Below, one piece after another: positions 37,801 to 42,742 of a DNA stretch of 64,000 bases (position 1 is the stretch's first letter; every line of letters starts with the position of its first letter). The stretch comes from Chiridota heheva (taxonomy: Eukaryota; Echinodermata; Holothuroidea; Apodida; Chiridotidae): assembly GCA_020152595.1 (NCBI GenBank), contig JAIGNY010000076.1:69501-133500 (forward strand), given 5' to 3'. Position numbers and translations under genes: made by a program. The notes below the pieces were generated by a model. It worked only from the letters and a program-made list of their open reading frames with translations. It did no database searches and had not been told where the DNA came from.

Positions 37801-40800
37801 ATATGCAAGGTAAGTGTTCAAAAATGCTCATCTTTGTGCTTTTGTACTTTCATGAGGGAAGTCCATGCCCTAGCATACAAGTTGCACACATGGGGTAAGC
37901 AGGGTCATAAACATCTGTTTTTGATGTGTATATACTGAATCAACAACTGCCTCATATCTTTTTTTTTATTAACTTGCAGTCATTTGAACACCATGGACCT
38001 CCTAGGCAGTGACTTTCTTCTGCTTGGGCGACTGATCTACACACTTGGCATTGTGCTTCACTCTGCCCAGAACACGATTGTAAGTTGTCAAACTGAAATC
38101 AAGTATAATGGTTTATGGACATGTAGTGATTTCTATATTGTTTAAAAGAAGTTTAGATTCTGAACAGATCAGTTTTTAAAGCTTTAGTTTTTGAGATACA
38201 GTATGGCTGATCAAAGTATGATCACTTCTTAATTCATGCAGCATTTGTGATGTATAACCAGGCGAACAGCTCAAAATCTTTTTGCAATCATTTTAATTGC
38301 TTTTGTTAATATAAGTCACGGAAAAGGATGAGAAAGGCTACTCCTACTAGAACTTAATTGGGGCATGATGGCAAGGACTCAAAAACTGCTGGTCAGAATT
38401 TGCTGCACTACTTTGCATATGAGCAAGATTCCTTAACCAATGAGCCACTGTACCTCAAGTCAGGTTGCTACCAACAGATGCGTTTCCTGTAGATATATAT
38501 TAACATGTAGATATATATTAAACAACTTTTGATATTATTGGAAAGGTTCTGGATTACTGAAGGCTTATCTTCAAATATGACAAACAGAATCACTTTGGTA
38601 AACAACTATGGCCATTTATCATTACTTTTAAAATGACTGAATTATATTATCATGCATTTCGCTATTAGGCACAACTTTATAAGATAACAAGATGACGGGC
38701 TAAGAAGGGTTAGCTACCCCATAAAAAGCAGAAATTAACACCAATGCCATAAAAGAAAAGTACAGACAAAAATCAAAAGATGCCCAGCTAGAGTTAGTAA
38801 AGAATGTATCAATGTTGACTTTGAAATTGAGAATAGAATTACAGCTAACCACCCACCTGGGCCACTAGGGCAAACCATTTTACTCATTAACAACCTTTTG
38901 CAAAAGGCAAAGCTGCACCTTTTGATATTGTAACTCTACACCTCACTAATGTGTATTTTTGTATGAAGATACATGACACAGCAACCTAAGCAAGTTTTTG
39001 GGTTTAATTTGAAGTCGTATCAGAGATTTCACTTTACTTTTATATTTTCATTTATTTTTGTTTTAGATTTGCAGGCAGATGGCCTCTAGTATGTTGGAGT
39101 TTGTCTGGGTCTTTCGTTACCACTCAGAATTGTAAGCTTGACTATTTTATGATTCTGTTGAATTCTCAGTACATGTTAAAGGATTAGTTTAGCTCTGTGG
39201 ATTATTTCAGCTCTGTGGATTAGTTAAGCTCTGTTATTCTTGTATGAAAGAGAATATTGTGAGCAAAAAAATAGTGGAAAAAAAAAATCTTATTCTTTAA
39301 GGTAATAGCTAATTCTAAGATTGTATCAGATTTGTAAATAAATGGATTTTGATGGATTTATAACTGAAATTGGTTTAATAGTAGCATGCCACCCTCACAA
39401 TTCCTAAAAGAATTGTGTATTTTGTTGAAATATGTTTGTGACTTACGCACAACCACTGGATATGGCAGAAGAATACAGGAGTTCACAGTCCAGTCTGCTC
39501 AAGCGCACAAGGAGGTGTCACCTTCAAACGCGAGTAAACAAACCAACCAGCTTGAGTGCACAGTAAAATATGCTCTTGGTTTCTGTATTATTATCGCGTG
39601 TTGTTTAGAAATACACTTATTGTACATGGTTTAGGGTAAAAAAATAGGCCCTAAATTTCACTTTCTGTGTTTGGATGACAAGTTTTTTCCGATGATATAA
39701 TATTATCTAGAATACTTAAAGTTACATAACATATTAAAGGAAGGAAACAAATAGAAGTGAGAGAATTTTAAGTAAAGTGACTCTAAGAATTTTGTATCAT
39801 TACAGTCAATAGGAAAAATTGTTTGTTTACTCGCAACTCAAAATGGCAGATGGAAAGGTTAACTCGTGTATAGAAAAACTTAACTGTGATTGGCCAGTGG
39901 AAGATATTTTGACAATTTTTTTTTTTATTATAAAGAAATGCATTAAAAATTGCTAAAAGAGTGATGGTGTGCAATCATACACTCCTCAACATTAGACTTT
40001 TTAAACCAGGCATTTTATATAATTTTGTTACAGTTTTAAACTGCTTTATTTCTTTAATGGAGGAAAAGTAGTTTAGTTTTGTCTTCTTTTCTTCTATCAA
40101 ACAAGATGGAGATGTTTTAATGGAGCTCTTGGGATACAACATCTAGCTGTGCAAAATATTGTCATCATTTATTGGCGGAAATTTTAAGAATTATCTGAAG
40201 ATTTTGTTCTATGCATATATTGAAAATCCCATATAATTTGAGTAGCAACAACTTGAAAGCTAAATATGATATCTGAAATAGTCAGAAGACTGTAAATGGT
40301 AATTTTAATTGCTAGAAAACTTTGAAGATGCTGATAGAGCTAAAATACTAGATGGACATGATTAAGCTCTAAACTGATACATGCCATTTTGAGCAGACAT
40401 ATGTTTATTATCTCTTCTTGGATAGTTATGTCCGTCAGGCTCTCATGTTTGCTGTTGCCATGGTCATCATCAGTGTTCCACCTCACGTGATAACCTCCGA
40501 CCTTCAGAGTGACATCATAGAATGTAAATTCTGGCTGGAAGGTTCAGTTTTACTTAATTTCCCTACTTTTTGTCTTCATTTATGATGTTGCAGTTTGACG
40601 ACTTGAGGAAAATGTGATTTACCCGATGTAGTAGCGCAAGCAAAATTCTATGGTTTAAAGGCTTTACATTACTCAAGAGACAATTAAATGACTTAGAAAT
40701 AAAGAAAAAGGATTTCCTGACCTGGCTCAGAAAGGATGGACAGGTAGCAACAACTTGAGCTTTGGGGCATAAATCACAAAATAGACCGTTTTACAGGATT

Positions 40801-41757
40801 TGTTCATTTTAAGACCTCATTATAATAAATTAATCAGATTTATGTTTTTTTGTGACATCACAAACAGAAAACCTATGAAGTTTCTTATGTTAACTTAACG
40901 TTTTTTAAATTAGCAATGTTGTGTAAATAAAACCAAAACTTACCAGCACTGATAGTTAGTACAAAAACTTTAAGAAGAACTTTTATTTAAATTTCTTCAA
41001 ACTTTTAATATAATTTGAAAACCCTTCTGTTGAGAGTTTAAAGCTCTTTCTGGTAAATACAATATCTCTACCTGCCCATGTACTGTTTTAACAATATACA
41101 AAAACTACTTAATTTGAAGGAACATAAACTGTTGAGGGTTTTTGTGCAGTTGTATTTGGTCCTTACACAATAATCAGTATTTGACCAGACTTGACTATTG
41201 TGCTTGCTTCTATTTGGCCTCCCTGACTCTACACTTACAACACTACAGACTGTTCAGAGCTCTGCTGCCCAGCTCATAACCTGTTCATCCCGGTATGATC
41301 ACATATCACCAGTTGTTCAATCACTTCATTGGCTTCCAGTAAAACAGCGATCAGTGTACAAGCTCCTCCCTACAGATCTCAACACTCTTTTGTTTCTAGA
41401 TACACTAAGCAGTTAATTCCCCAATACCATCCTCAACGTCAGCTTCGCTCCTCAACAAAATGTCTTCTGGCAGCAAGTCATCATCATCCGAACACAACAT
41501 TTTATGGTGAAAGGGCCTTTATATCCGCTGCACTTTCTCTCTGGAACAATGTACCATCTTCAATTCGCAACGCACCATCTGTTAATTCTCTCAAAAGTCT
41601 TCTAAAAACTCATTTATTTATCAATTGAACTTTTTTAACTATGCATCATTGTTGTGATCTTGGTCAAACGCTTTGAGGCCTAAGCAAAAAGTGCTATATA
41701 AATCAATGCTTATTTTTATTATTATTATTAGTAGTAGTAGTAGTAGTAGTAGTATTA

Positions 41758-41836
<79 letters not shown>

Positions 41837-42211
41837 CATTATTATTATTATTCAAAAAGTTTTAGAAGACTTTCGGAAACACTTAATATTGATTTGTTTT
41901 GCCGTGTTTTCTGCATTTGTTTATTCTATTTAGATATCGTTGAGAAGGACACAAATATTGAGTGCAAAAAGCAGGCTGCTCAAACGCTGATGCTTCTTCA
42001 AGATACAATAAAAAAGGTCAGACATTTAAGTTACACATTCTTAGAGCTTTTGCCGTGGAGATTAATCTTTTGTTTATTATCTCTAACCTCAGGGACAGAG
42101 TTAGATTTTCAATGGAGGAAGGGGAGGTATAATTCCGTCCCTCACAAATTGGGCCATCTCATTTTGTATGCTGTCAAAAGCATTAAAACTTATCAAATTT
42201 ATGATTCTTAG
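4467..42211 (+). CDS. TELO2: TELO2 (TEL2 homologue), whole gene model of 19 coding exons
   Basis: TELO2 is the HEAT-repeat solenoid subunit of the TTT co-chaperone (TELO2-TTI1-TTI2). With HSP90 and R2TP it matures PIKK kinases (ATM, ATR, mTOR, SMG1, DNA-PKcs, TRRAP). Exons: 4467-4867, 5780-6019, 7184-7269, 9129-9197, 10830-10977, 12526-12697, 17089-17230, 20390-20605, 21999-22115, 26916-27013, 28127-28219, 29375-29491, 32410-32481, 33623-33802, 37384-37475, 37980-38079, 39067-39131, 40426-40541, 41934-42016 (or to the stop at 42211). Phases join across all introns, giving about 869-933 residues against 837 in human. Colinear blocks include [37 protein letters not shown] and EFVWVFR. Two single-base frame breaks (exons 8 and 11) interrupt an otherwise conserved frame; assembly error is the likeliest cause. 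The 5' UTR exon is not located and the 3' end is uncertain. Identification rests on recalled human TELO2, not on a search. Confidence 0.93.
4868..5779 (+). other. TELO2 intron 1
   Basis: Non-coding. The stretch 5040-5310 has two facing 'TTTCAACCA' / 'TGGTTGAAAT' words and may be an old repeat, but no clear ends are visible. Nothing else is recognised. Confidence 0.6.
5780..6019 (+). CDS. TELO2: TELO2 coding exon 2
   Basis: Residues about 134-213, including VPILLQDFIKRHKFADLVW and LIATLPDRMANILQKDNW, corresponding to human RLLARFL...VALPDHLGNRLQQENL. The acceptor CTGACCTTACAG at 5779 keeps phase 2 from exon 1. The nearer acceptor TCTTTTCGCAG at 5813 looks stronger but breaks the frame. Using 5780 adds about ten residues (ESRSHFVFSQ) not present in human. 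The donor is TTG|GTAAGA, phase 2. Confidence 0.82.
6381..6665 (-). mobile_element. tRNA-Val-like SINE, copy 1 (intron 2)
   Basis: Read on the minus strand, the element begins with a head resembling tRNA-Val (GTAGTGTAGCGGTTATCA as A-box region, then GGGTTCAATCC as B-box). A body follows that continues to about 6381. A second copy lies at 30776-31024 in the same orientation, and the two share the stretch at 6520-6575 almost exactly. It is inserted in a TELO2 intron, antisense to the gene. Family name not assigned. Confidence 0.7.
6666..7183 (+). other. Rest of TELO2 intron 2
   Basis: AT-rich intron sequence ending in the acceptor TTTTTTGTGACAG. Nothing else is recognised. Confidence 0.5.
7184..7269 (+). 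CDS. TELO2: TELO2 coding exon 3
   Basis: The first base completes a Trp codon from exon 2, giving W-SIFYPAQYIQILADDILEV, which matches human [20 protein letters not shown]. Residues about 214-242. Donor AAAAG|GTAAAC, phase 1. Confidence 0.9.
7270..9128 (+). other. TELO2 intron 3
   Basis: It contains a 45-bp sequence present twice, at about 7598-7645 and 7864-7909 (both with ACATGTAATGTAACAGAGAA), which may be element ends or a local duplication. It also contains remains of LINE 3' ends at 8515-8712 and 8930-8975. Confidence 0.55.
8515..8712 (+). mobile_element. LINE 3'-end fragment (diverged I/Nimb-like family)
   Basis: A pyrimidine-rich stretch ends in CTCTTGGCAAATTTGACTC, then GGGGCCGTTAAATATCAACA and ACCAAACC. 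This is a diverged version of the 3' terminus of the LINE at 45470-45532 (TTTGACC...GTGCCGTTAAG...CAAACAAAC). A further bit, GCCGTTAAACATCAACAAAC, is at 8948. Confidence 0.55.
9129..9197 (+). CDS. TELO2: TELO2 coding exon 4
   Basis: Acceptor TTTTTCTTTGAAG. Encodes ASEDCSIAFVSHLIGKICI, matching human [21 protein letters not shown]. Residues about 243-265, phase 1 at both ends. Donor GGAG|GTAAAG. Confidence 0.9.
9198..10123 (+). other. TELO2 intron 4, left part
   Basis: AT-rich intron sequence. No gene, repeat or motif that I can support. Confidence 0.5.
10124..10710. mobile_element. Non-autonomous element, copy 1 (about 590 bp, intron 4)
   Basis: Homologous from end to end with 32783-33357. 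Its edges are imperfect inverted repeats: the left end AGAGGGATTTCATCACATGA faces the right end TCATG...GCTGAAACACCCTTA. Both copies carry a CACGTGAC-type word near each end and an ACAAAATGGC motif near the right end. No transposase frame. It looks like a MITE-type DNA transposon derivative, in intron 4 here and intron 13 for the other copy. Confidence 0.68.
10830..10977 (+). CDS. TELO2: TELO2 coding exon 5
   Basis: Acceptor ATGCTTTTCAG. Encodes DILLEYLLPHLLHSASSNSM then WSKICIQLFTQGPERSMEIL, corresponding to human EILGVLVPRL...WRLVEQVPDRAMEAVL. Residues about 266-314, phase 1 in and 2 out. Donor CCTG|GTAAGA. Confidence 0.9.
10978..11589 (+). other. TELO2 intron 5, left part, with a local duplication
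   Basis: A stretch of about 50 bp is present twice, about 105 bp apart (11106-11155 and 11208-11260), both ending ACTGCATTGAACCATTCTTG. Otherwise nothing is recognised. Confidence 0.6.
11590..12347 (+). repeat. 16-bp minisatellite, about 47 units
   Basis: Unit TTTAAATGGAACACTC. It is mixed with shorter variants (GAAGACTTTAAATGG) and variants GGGACACC, GGAATACTC and GGAGCACTC. The order of variants repeats in blocks, as at 11690-11830, 11845-11960 and 11970-12080, so the array grew partly by duplicating groups of units. It lies in TELO2 intron 5 and ends about 180 bp before exon 6. Confidence 0.95.
12526..12697 (+). CDS. TELO2: TELO2 coding exon 6
   Basis: Encodes W-YGYVSLIIGDAVLTSHKV then NFLMTHKYLLMRC and LQNIIGYLGNSASR, matching human [26 protein letters not shown]...LQSLLGHLAMDSQR. 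Acceptor CCCAAGAAG at 12525 keeps phase 2. Donor CAAAA|GTAAGA, phase 0. Residues about 315-372. Confidence 0.9.
12830..13068 (+). mobile_element. 5'-truncated LINE 3' end with target-site duplication (intron 6)
   Basis: About 240 bp identical in plan to 45287-45532: CTTCAGCATGCTTCCCTCT at the start, GTCGTGGTGCCGTTAAG near the end, then a CAAACAAAC tail. It is flanked by the direct repeat ACTTACGTTGC at 12819-12829 and 13069-13079, a clear 11-bp target-site duplication, so both edges are exact to within a base or two. Confidence 0.88.
13472..13918 (+). mobile_element. 5'-truncated LINE 3' end (intron 6)
   Basis: Begins at CTTAGAATAGGTCACACCCA, corresponding to about 45090 of the longer copy. 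It contains the pieces GCCGAGTTCTTCCAGAAAAA and GTTGTGGTGCCGTTAAGCCC and ends in a CAAACAAAG tail. No convincing target-site duplication was seen. Confidence 0.82.
13919..14529 (+). other. Part of TELO2 intron 6
   Basis: AT-rich intron sequence with no coding signal. Short words are shared with 16300-16490 (for example AAAGAAATACATAAA), suggesting more of the local repeats, but I cannot set ends. Confidence 0.45.
14530..15340. repeat. Interspersed repeat family 'A', copy 1
   Basis: Homologous to 42335-42730 plus 45545-46085, which is one copy split by a LINE. Shared words include AGCTTAACAACGTGATATAA, CATAGTTCTTTCAGAAAATG and CCTCTATCATCAATATC. At 14930-15003 it contains a tRNA-like segment with GGGTTCAAGTGCC as a possible B-box; the other copy has GGGTTTGATTACC there. 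Family unknown; no open frame. Confidence 0.75.
15385..16490. repeat. Two diverged copies of a ~400-bp repeat
   Basis: 15385-15780 and 16060-16490 can be laid side by side. Each starts TAAAGAAACAT, continues with a related CATGTTGA word, later has a TCACTTTTCAA / TTCACTTTTCAA word, and ends ACCAATTTGTTTCTTT or ACCAATCTATTTCTTT. Divergence is high and the edges are uncertain. The 280 bp between them are plain AT-rich DNA. Confidence 0.55.
17089..17230 (+). CDS. TELO2: TELO2 coding exon 7
   Basis: Acceptor TCGTTCTTACAG. Encodes TLSKLLDAWGDNSAIKHT, then [19 protein letters not shown], matching human LKELLETWGSSSAIRHT...HVSKAVLICLAQLGEPELR. This is the best conserved block of the gene. Phase 0 in, 1 out. 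Donor GAAG|GTATTT. Residues about 373-419. Confidence 0.93.
17586..18690 (+). mobile_element. LINE fragment with RNase H region (intron 7)
   Basis: About 1.1 kb collinear with 44455-45532. Translated in changing frames it gives YTDGSKEGNKTAAAAVIQ and FFWIPSHAGIPGNDRADAAA, the conserved pieces of a retroelement RNase H (YTDGS with the first catalytic Asp; SHxGIPGNDxAD with later ones). At least two frameshifts break it. The 3' end is GTTGTGATGCCGTTAAGCCC and a CAAACAAAC tail. A 319-residue open frame at 17596-18555 mixes frames and is not a real protein. Confidence 0.88.
18691..20389 (+). other. Right part of TELO2 intron 7
   Basis: Mostly AT-rich sequence, with a run of 13 C at about 19253-19265. 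At 20095-20190 there is a short run of TTTTCGGAAA / TTTTCAGGAA words of the same kind as 52430-52680 and 54840-55080. The acceptor of exon 8 (CTTATACCTAG) closes it. Nothing else recognised. Confidence 0.5.
20390..20605 (+). CDS. TELO2: TELO2 coding exon 8, with a one-base frame break
   Basis: The 5' part, read in the phase delivered by exon 7, gives YLHKLMTGMQNHLNSPIMNV then RILGMV, matching human [27 protein letters not shown]. From 20472 the match continues in another frame: AEALTKALTAEGPKLEFEYE matches human [20 protein letters not shown]. The two join if one base is missing between GTG at 20467 and GCA at 20472. The splice acceptor CCTAG and donor CTGA|GTGAGT are intact and the phase leaving the exon fits exon 9. 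So either the assembly has lost a base or this allele is broken. Confidence 0.88.
20775..21773 (+). repeat. 62-bp minisatellite, about 16 units
   Basis: Unit period is 62 bp (for example ACATCC at 20831, 20893, 20955). A core is GGGGAACATCCAAAGGCTTA, followed by ATTGATGATGTATGTTG and TATGGTATGTTGATT. Variants at GGGGTACGG / TTGGGTATGG alternate along the array. It lies in TELO2 intron 8 and ends 225 bp before exon 9. Confidence 0.95.
21999..22115 (+). CDS. TELO2: TELO2 coding exon 9 (acidic linker, left half)
   Basis: Acceptor TTTTTAACTTTTCAG. Encodes EQVAKLTLQKKNVIVNEEK then SVSCNEEQTKVSQEELD. It is a charged, poorly conserved linker equivalent to the human disordered region before DSDDE. 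It ends AG|GTAAGA, the AG being two bases of the Ser codon of the CK2-type motif. Phase 2 at both ends. The exon sits between two unrelated minisatellites, 225 bp from one and about 20 bp from the other. Confidence 0.85.
22136..24243 (+). repeat. 60-bp minisatellite, about 35 units (2.1 kb)
   Basis: Very uniform units starting GGAGGCAGGAAAGCTCACTG and ending in GGTCCCTGCTTAT. Variant sites (GGAGGC/GGAGCC, AGGAA/AGGAT, CCCTGC/CCCTGG, and extra T giving 61-bp units) show groups repeated as blocks. A seven-unit order recurs around 22800-23220 and 23220-23640, and a 121-bp pair recurs at 23700-23940. The array starts about 20 bp after the exon 9 donor. Because 60 is a multiple of three, frames stay open for hundreds of codons on both strands, but nothing suggests a protein. 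Confidence 0.97.
24244..25218 (+). other. TELO2 intron 9 between array and foldback element
   Basis: AT-rich intron sequence. 25005-25070 has a short tandem of AAAATTTCTAAAAGATTTTC. Nothing else recognised. Confidence 0.5.
25219..25606. mobile_element. Foldback (inverted-repeat) element in intron 9
   Basis: The left arm 25219-25312 pairs with the right arm 25514-25606: CCGTTAAGGAGATA at 25294-25307 is the exact complement of 25516-25529, and ATATGAAAGA near 25240 faces TCTTTCATAT near 25580. The spacer is about 200 bp and holds weaker inverted similarity (TGTGTGTGAATGA versus the right-hand TCAATTCACACAGA). This is typical of a MITE or foldback element. No transposase. Confidence 0.72.
25607..26915 (+). 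other. Right part of TELO2 intron 9, with a 30-bp tandem
   Basis: At 26692-26795 a unit of about 30 bp with GATGGGCCTTTTGAACC and TTTTTCAAA is repeated three to four times. The remainder is AT-rich with no coding signal. The acceptor TTTCTTGTATTTGTCAG ends the intron. Confidence 0.6.
26916..27013 (+). CDS. TELO2: TELO2 coding exon 10 (CK2/PIH1D1 motif, start of C-terminal domain)
   Basis: The first base completes Ser, giving SDDDDDDLEPYDMSED after ELD of exon 9. Human has DSDDEFVPYDMSGD, the site phosphorylated by CK2 and bound by the PIH1D1 subunit of R2TP. TPMYIRDCMEG follows, matching human APAYVRDCVEAL, the start of the Telomere_reg-2 region. Acceptor TTGTATTTGTCAG, donor GAAG|GTAAGG, phase 2 in and 1 out. 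This exon gave the firmest identification. Confidence 0.95.
27014..28126 (+). other. TELO2 intron 10
   Basis: AT-rich intron sequence with no repeat or coding signal that I can support. It ends CATGTTGTTCTTAAAG. Confidence 0.5.
28127..28219 (+). CDS. TELO2: TELO2 coding exon 11, with a one-base frame break
   Basis: Read from exon 10 it gives GLIATENLDLTEASLKVVEK and LIRSKP, then hits TAA at 28207. If one base of the CCCGG at 28201-28205 is surplus, it continues DNLSE and ends GAG|GTAAAG in phase 0, exactly what exon 12 needs. Human has EGLVYRSPTATREVSVEL. Splice sites are intact. Most simply a one-base insertion error or a real frameshift allele. Confidence 0.85.
28790..29045 (+). mobile_element. 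tRNA-derived SINE (intron 11)
   Basis: The head looks tRNA-like (CACTAGGTCAGTGGTTAA as A-box, GGGTTCAATTCCCACC as B-box). The body contains TGTGTCCTTGAGCAAGACAC and TGGACTGGCATCCCGTCCAG, both recurrent in animal SINEs as I remember them. Same orientation as TELO2. No copy of equal quality elsewhere in the window. Family not named. Confidence 0.72.
29375..29491 (+). CDS. TELO2: TELO2 coding exon 12
   Basis: Acceptor GATTGATCTTCAG. Encodes VAVELCKILLHLENNFHC then FVQLRHSSMVAVIVHCPAQ, matching human VSVELAKVLLHLEEKTCV...FAGLRQRALVAVTVTDPAP. Phase 0 both ends, 117 bp. Donor CCAG|GTGAGT. Residues about 595-633. Confidence 0.93.
29492..30175 (+). other. Left part of TELO2 intron 12
   Basis: Plain intron sequence. 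A tRNA-like word (CCCAGGTTTGATCCCTAG) at about 30090 hints at another SINE scrap, too degraded to delimit. Confidence 0.45.
30176..30440 (+). mobile_element. Degraded LINE RNase H fragment (intron 12)
   Basis: TTCTTCTGGATACCCAG followed by GGGCATCCCAGGTACTGACA corresponds to the FWIPSHxGIPGND block at 44826-44880 of the long LINE copy. CTCAACCTCCTTCCCC follows as there. Much more diverged than the copy at 17.6 kb. Confidence 0.68.
30600..31560. repeat. Degenerate repeated segment around the second SINE
   Basis: Words of the type AAATGGCTGTAAAATGATGGAAA recur in looser form at about 30625, 30735, 31125 and 31480, each followed by a CAAATGA / AAATAATGA stretch. This suggests an old tandem or nested element. 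A G-run GGGGGGGCGGGGG is at about 31219-31231. Boundaries uncertain. Confidence 0.45.
30776..31024 (-). mobile_element. tRNA-Val-like SINE, copy 2 (intron 12)
   Basis: Minus-strand copy of the element at 6381-6665. The head reads GTGGTGTAGCAGTTATCA and GGGTTCAAGCC. The middle is nearly identical, while the body lacks about 25 bp present in copy 1. Same orientation against TELO2 as copy 1. Confidence 0.7.
32060..32395 (+). mobile_element. Degraded LINE 3' end (intron 12)
   Basis: Cytosine-rich sequence with CACCTTCTTTATGGCTC, ACAATAATTGCCAT, and a closing TTTCATGGTGCTGTTAA that correspond to the 45120-45510 part of the long LINE copy. Strongly diverged. It ends just before the acceptor of exon 13, whose pyrimidine tract (TTCTTCTTTTGTAG) follows within 20 bp. 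Confidence 0.55.
32410..32481 (+). CDS. TELO2: TELO2 coding exon 13
   Basis: Encodes VAEYLTTEFYDRNYNIRQRI and DMLQ, matching human [24 protein letters not shown]. 72 bp, phase 0 both ends. Acceptor TTCTTTTGTAG, donor TGCAG|GTGAGA. Confidence 0.94.
32783..33357. mobile_element. Non-autonomous element, copy 2 (intron 13)
   Basis: Second copy of the element at 10124-10710. Left end AGAGGGCTTTCATCACGTGA, right end ATGACATCAGATGAAACACC then CTTA. Read on the minus strand, the right end begins AGGGTGTTTCATC, so the ends are inverted repeats with a small offset. The GCAGACAAAGCCTACATACC stretch is shared exactly with copy 1. No transposase. Confidence 0.7.
33623..33802 (+). CDS. TELO2: TELO2 coding exon 14
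   Basis: Acceptor CATTCTTAG. Encodes VLADGAQELSKP, a variable Ser-rich stretch, then MEDWREIVQKRIESNTRKFS. Human has VLTLAAQELSRP ... DWRVVVEERIRSKTQRLSK. 180 bp, phase 0 both ends. Donor AAAG|GTGAAA. Residues about 658-717. Confidence 0.93.
33803..34440 (+). mobile_element. LINE C-terminal remnant (intron 14)
   Basis: Within 34150-34400 the + strand reads, with breaks, RKWKKIGHILQRDSTINSR, VALTWTPLDG and KKTRQAKD. This resembles the WIGHVLR...ALRWTPxGKRKRGRPK tail seen in many animal endonuclease/reverse-transcriptase LINEs. The segment 33905-33985 also has a relative at 38505-38590 (AAACAACTTTTGATATTATT), so that part is another repeat. Family not certain. Confidence 0.55.
35213..35465 (-). 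mobile_element. tRNA-like SINE segment
   Basis: On the minus strand, AAAGCTCAGTCGGCTGAGCA is followed by CTGAGATGCTGGAGG and CCAGGTTCAATCC, a tRNA-Lys-like A-box and B-box layout. A GC-richer body follows down to GGGACCGGCGG at 35221. Likely a SINE inserted into the THAP element. Only one copy in the window. Confidence 0.55.
35645..35702 (-). mobile_element. Short tRNA-like remnant
   Basis: Minus strand AGTAGCCCAGTCGGTTACGG then TTTGAGTTCGAATCTCACC resembles the D-arm and T-arm of a leucine- or serine-type tRNA. The acceptor stem and anticodon stem do not pair fully, so it is not a functional gene as far as I can see. Confidence 0.45.
36822..37383 (+). other. Right end of TELO2 intron 14
   Basis: AT-rich intron sequence ending TTCAATCTTTCAG. 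No feature recognised. Confidence 0.5.
37384..37475 (+). CDS. TELO2: TELO2 coding exon 15
   Basis: Encodes GTKKELPSPAANRIAPVAG then HFFFPLMKTYD. Human has [30 protein letters not shown]. The HFFFPL block is nearly invariant. Acceptor ATCTTTCAG, donor GACAG|GTGTGT, phase 2 out. Confidence 0.94.
37980..38079 (+). CDS. TELO2: TELO2 coding exon 16
   Basis: Completes Ser with the first base, then HLNTMDLLGSDFLLLGRLIY and TLGIVLHSAQNTI, matching human [30 protein letters not shown]. Acceptor TTATTAACTTGCAG, donor GATT|GTAAGT, phase 0 out. Residues about 748-781. Confidence 0.94.
38080..39066 (+). other. TELO2 intron 16
   Basis: 38505-38590 is related to 33905-33985. At 38690-38735 the words GACGGGCTAAGAAGGGTTAG and ACCCCATAAA also occur at 60086-60118, indicating another scattered repeat. 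The rest is plain intron. Confidence 0.5.
39067..39131 (+). CDS. TELO2: TELO2 coding exon 17
   Basis: Encodes ICRQMASSMLEFVWVFRYH then SE, matching human AMGKALLEFVWALRFHIDA. 65 bp, phase 0 in and 2 out. Acceptor TTTTTGTTTTAG, donor AATT|GTAAGC. Confidence 0.93.
39384..39985. mobile_element. Possible foldback element in intron 17
   Basis: GCGAGTAAACAAAC at 39530-39543 has an exact inverse complement at 39821-39834. Further out, AGCATGCCACCCTCACAA faces a minus-strand GATTGCACACCATCACTC. The arms are long with gaps. No coding content. Confidence 0.45.
40426..40541 (+). CDS. TELO2: TELO2 coding exon 18
   Basis: Completes Phe with the first base, then YVRQALMFAVAMVIISVPPH and later IIECKFWLE. 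Human has [39 protein letters not shown]. Acceptor CTTCTTGGATAG, donor GAAG|GTTCAG (weak at +3 to +5). Phase 1 out. Confidence 0.92.
40542..41150 (+). other. Left part of TELO2 intron 18
   Basis: AT-rich intron. CAATATCTCTACCTGCCCATGTACTGTTT at about 41058-41088 has a look-alike at 60250-60285 (CAGCTCTACCTGTCCATAGA), perhaps one more scattered repeat. Confidence 0.4.
41155..41710 (+). mobile_element. CR1/L2-type LINE 3' end (intron 18)
   Basis: Translated with frame changes: LDYC, LPDSTLTTLQTVQSSAAQLI then SLHWLPVKQR, and later ERAFISAALSLWNNVPSSIR then LKSLLKTHLF. These are the conserved C-terminal pieces of CR1/L2-like reverse transcriptase proteins. After the stop comes CTTTGAGGCCTAAGCA, then AGTGCTATATAAATCAATGC and a trinucleotide tail, the usual L2-type 3' end. 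Inserted in the last intron, same strand as TELO2. Confidence 0.85.
41711..41852 (+). repeat. (TTA)n / (GTA)n microsatellite
   Basis: About 140 bp of trinucleotides: TTA repeats, a GTA block at 41728-41752, then TTA again with one TCA interruption. It directly continues the 3' tail of the LINE, so it was probably seeded by it. Eighty bases downstream is the acceptor of exon 19. Confidence 0.95.
41934..42016 (+). CDS. TELO2: TELO2 coding exon 19 (last one placed; end uncertain)
   Basis: Completes Asp, then IVEKDTNIECKKQAAQTLM and LLQDTIKK, matching human [30 protein letters not shown], which is 7 residues from the human C-terminus. A weak donor AAAAAG|GTCAGA is at 42017. If not used, the frame stays open to TAA at 42209-42211, adding about 64 residues (VRHLSYTFLELLPWRLIF...) unlike human. 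If used, a short last exon is needed; one candidate is 46930-46953 (ELNIDQA, stop). Confidence 0.88.
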
Positions 42212-42742
42212 AAACTTGACCCCCTCTGGATTCACACATAAACTTTTATACAAATCTCAAATGTGGCCTTAACCCTGAAATACCCAAACCGGTCATGGCA
42301 CACCGGGTGGACATACCTTTTCAAAAAATTTATTTCAGTAGCTTAACAACATGATATAAATGTAATCCTGCTATAATTTGAAAGAGATTGCATAGTTCTT
42401 TCAGAAAATGTAACTTTTTTATTGGGGTTATGTTGAAGAGTTTTGAGAAAAAATAGTTGAAATAGAGAAAATTAAAAAAATGCACAAAATTTAACAAAAA
42501 AACCTTTTTTTCTTTTTCTTTTTCAAAAGCTTACTTGCCATACTTTCAGAACTAGCTTTTGCTTTAAAAGCAGTGAGAAAGTGTCAAAGATATCAAAGTA
42601 TCCAATTCCGGTCGAATTTTGCCTGCCTCTATCATCAATATCAATTTTTGGCAGAATTTGTGCAAAATTTCATGATTTGTAGCCTTTTTGAGACAAATCT
42701 TTGAAAAAAATCAAAATTCTAGATCACAGTACACCTACCGCA

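Noticed and set aside
41639-41933. Ile-rich and Ser-rich frames over the trinucleotide tract.
   Set aside because: Direct translation of (TTA)n/(AAT)n; no protein.
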